Shown in pieces: positions 14,569 through 15,521 of a stretch of 15,521 nucleotides of DNA. The translations under genes were made by a program, and so were the position numbers. The DNA is from an uncultured Clostridia bacterium (GTDB lineage: Bacteria > Bacillota > Clostridia > Oscillospirales > Ruminococcaceae), in NCBI GenBank assembly GCA_937871145.1, contig CALMXN010000017.1, positions 1-15,521 of the forward strand. Direction: 5' to 3'. The first letter of the stretch is position 1. Each line of letters opens with the position of its first letter. The notes beneath the pieces were generated by a model that did not search any database, was not told where the DNA came from, and was given only the letters and a program-made list of their open reading frames with translations.

Positions 14569-15521
14569 ATGAAACTTGGTATGGTTGGACTTCCTAACGT
14601 GGGAAAGAGTACACTTTTCAACGCTCTTACAAATGCAGGAGCACAGTCAGCAAACTATCCGTTCTGCACTATTGAGCCTAATGTTGGTGTAGTATCTGTT
14701 CCTGATGAAAGACTTAATGAGCTTGCTAAAATGTATAACCCTGAAAAATTCACACCTGCGAATCTTGAATTTGTTGACATTGCAGGACTTGTAAAGGGTG
14801 CTTCAAAGGGTGAAGGCTTGGGCAATAAATTCCTTGCCAATATCCGTGAGGTTGACGCAATCGTTCATGTTGTACGTTGCTTTGAGGATATCGATATTAT
14901 CCACGTTGACGGTGAGATAAATCCTGCAAGAGATATAGAAACAATCAATCTTGAACTTATCTTTTCAGATATTGAGCTTCTCGACAGAAGAATTGACAGG
15001 AGCAGGAAGCTTGCTAAAGGCGACAAAAAATTTCTTGCTGAGGTTGAATTCCTTGAAAAACTAAAAACTCACCTTGAAGAAGGAAAGCCGGCAAGAAGCT
15101 TTGAATATACTGATGATGAAAGAGAAATTATCAAGACAACTCCACTTTTATCAAACAAGCCTGTAATTTATGCTTCTAACCTTTGTGAAAATGATTTTAA
15201 GAATAATATTGAAACAAACAAGCATTACAAGACAGTTTGTGAAATAGCAAAGGCTGAACACGCTGGAGTTCTCCCTATTTGTGCTCAGATTGAAGCTGAA
15301 ATTTCTGATATGGATGACGAGGATAAGGAAATGTTCTTATCTGAACTTGGACTGAATATTTCAGGTCTTAACAGAATTATAAAAGAAGGCTATGCACTGC
15401 TTGGACTTATCTCATATCTCACAGCCGGTGTTCAGGAAGTTCGTGCTTGGACAATTACCAAAGGCACAAAAGCTCCACAGGCTGCAGGAAAAATCCACAC
15501 TGACTTTGAAAAAGGGTTTAT
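14569..15521 (+). CDS. ychF: Redox-regulated ATPase YchF (3' partial)
   Basis: A universally conserved Obg-family P-loop NTPase that prefers ATP over GTP and associates with ribosomes. The window ends after 317 codons; the whole protein is usually ~363-366 residues, so only the end of the C-terminal TGS domain is missing. Seen: G1 G7LPNVGKSTLFNALT, the G2 region YPFCTIEPN, G3 DIAGLVKGASKGEGLGNKFL, the coiled-coil hairpin (~130-170), and a stretch NKPVIYASNLCENDF where true GTPases have NKxD. TGS-domain phrases LGLISYLTAGVQEVRAWTI and GKIHTDFEKGF are present. GAAAGG (14552-14557) lies 11 bases before ATG 14569. It may be co-transcribed with the small gene before it. Confidence 0.95.
   Translation, partial: MKLGMVGLPNVGKSTLFNALTNAGAQSANYPFCTIEPNVGVVSVPDERLNELAKMYNPEKFTPANLEFVDIAGLVKGASKGEGLGNKFLANIREVDAIVHVVRCFEDIDIIHVDGEINPARDIETINLELIFSDIELLDRRIDRSRKLAKGDKKFLAEVEFLEKLKTHLEEGKPARSFEYTDDEREIIKTTPLLSNKPVIYASNLCENDFKNNIETNKHYKTVCEIAKAEHAGVLPICAQIEAEISDMDDEDKEMFLSELGLNISGLNRIIKEGYALLGLISYLTAGVQEVRAWTITKGTKAPQAAGKIHTDFEKGF

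Noticed and set aside
1..15521. Insertion sequences, tRNA or rRNA genes, phage genes or CRISPR arrays
   Set aside because: No transposase, integrase or phage-like proteins, no cloverleaf or rRNA-like stretch, and no spaced direct repeats were seen on either strand.

Overview
This is AT-rich DNA (roughly 35-38% G+C by eye) with Firmicutes-type ribosome binding sites, overlapping stop/start junctions and low-GC codon use. Gene content (potABCD, a long clostridial-type PRPP synthetase, feoAB with a FeoB-associated Cys-rich peptide, a GntR/YtrA-controlled ABC cluster, ychF) points to an anaerobic Clostridia member, plausibly Ruminococcus-like. The assignment is inferred from protein style, not from a marker gene.

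Layout. (1) Positions 3-3802, plus strand: a spermidine/putrescine ABC importer, potA (5'-truncated by the window), potB, potC and potD, tightly packed with overlapping or near-abutting junctions. (2) 3841-4977: a 378-residue PRPP synthetase, then an intrinsic terminator. (3) 5091-7614: a ferrous iron uptake operon, feoA, feoB and a 52-residue Cys-rich membrane peptide. It sits behind a near-consensus promoter and two DtxR/IdeR-like operator boxes, one matching the classical 19-bp consensus at 17 of 19 positions. A hairpin that can act in both directions ends this operon and the convergent one. (4) 10465 down to 7659, minus strand: a GntR/YtrA-type repressor, an ABC ATPase, an ABC-2-type permease, a 40-residue single-span membrane peptide and a second permease. 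(5) 10612-14137, plus strand: a LolD/MacB-class ATPase and a 936-residue FtsX-type permease with a coiled coil, transcribed divergently from region 4. (6) 14138-14314: a short spacer with a possible broken micro-ORF and a promoter. (7) 14315-14536: a 73-residue membrane-anchored protein with an Asn/Gly linker and acidic tail. (8) 14569-window end: ychF, truncated on the right.

How the parts work together. Regions 4 and 5 together resemble the Bacillus subtilis ytrABCDEF set (GntR repressor, ATPase plus ABC-2 permeases, MacB-class ATPase plus FtsX permease), but split into two divergent units around a 146-bp regulatory region. That region carries a perfect 27-bp palindrome over the repressor's own promoter and a degenerate version over the opposite -10. 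This is the most distinctive part of the window. The polyamine and iron modules are conventional in function. Their unusual points are a PotD that is apparently anchored by a C-terminal membrane helix rather than a lipobox, and actinobacterial-style DtxR boxes in front of feoA.
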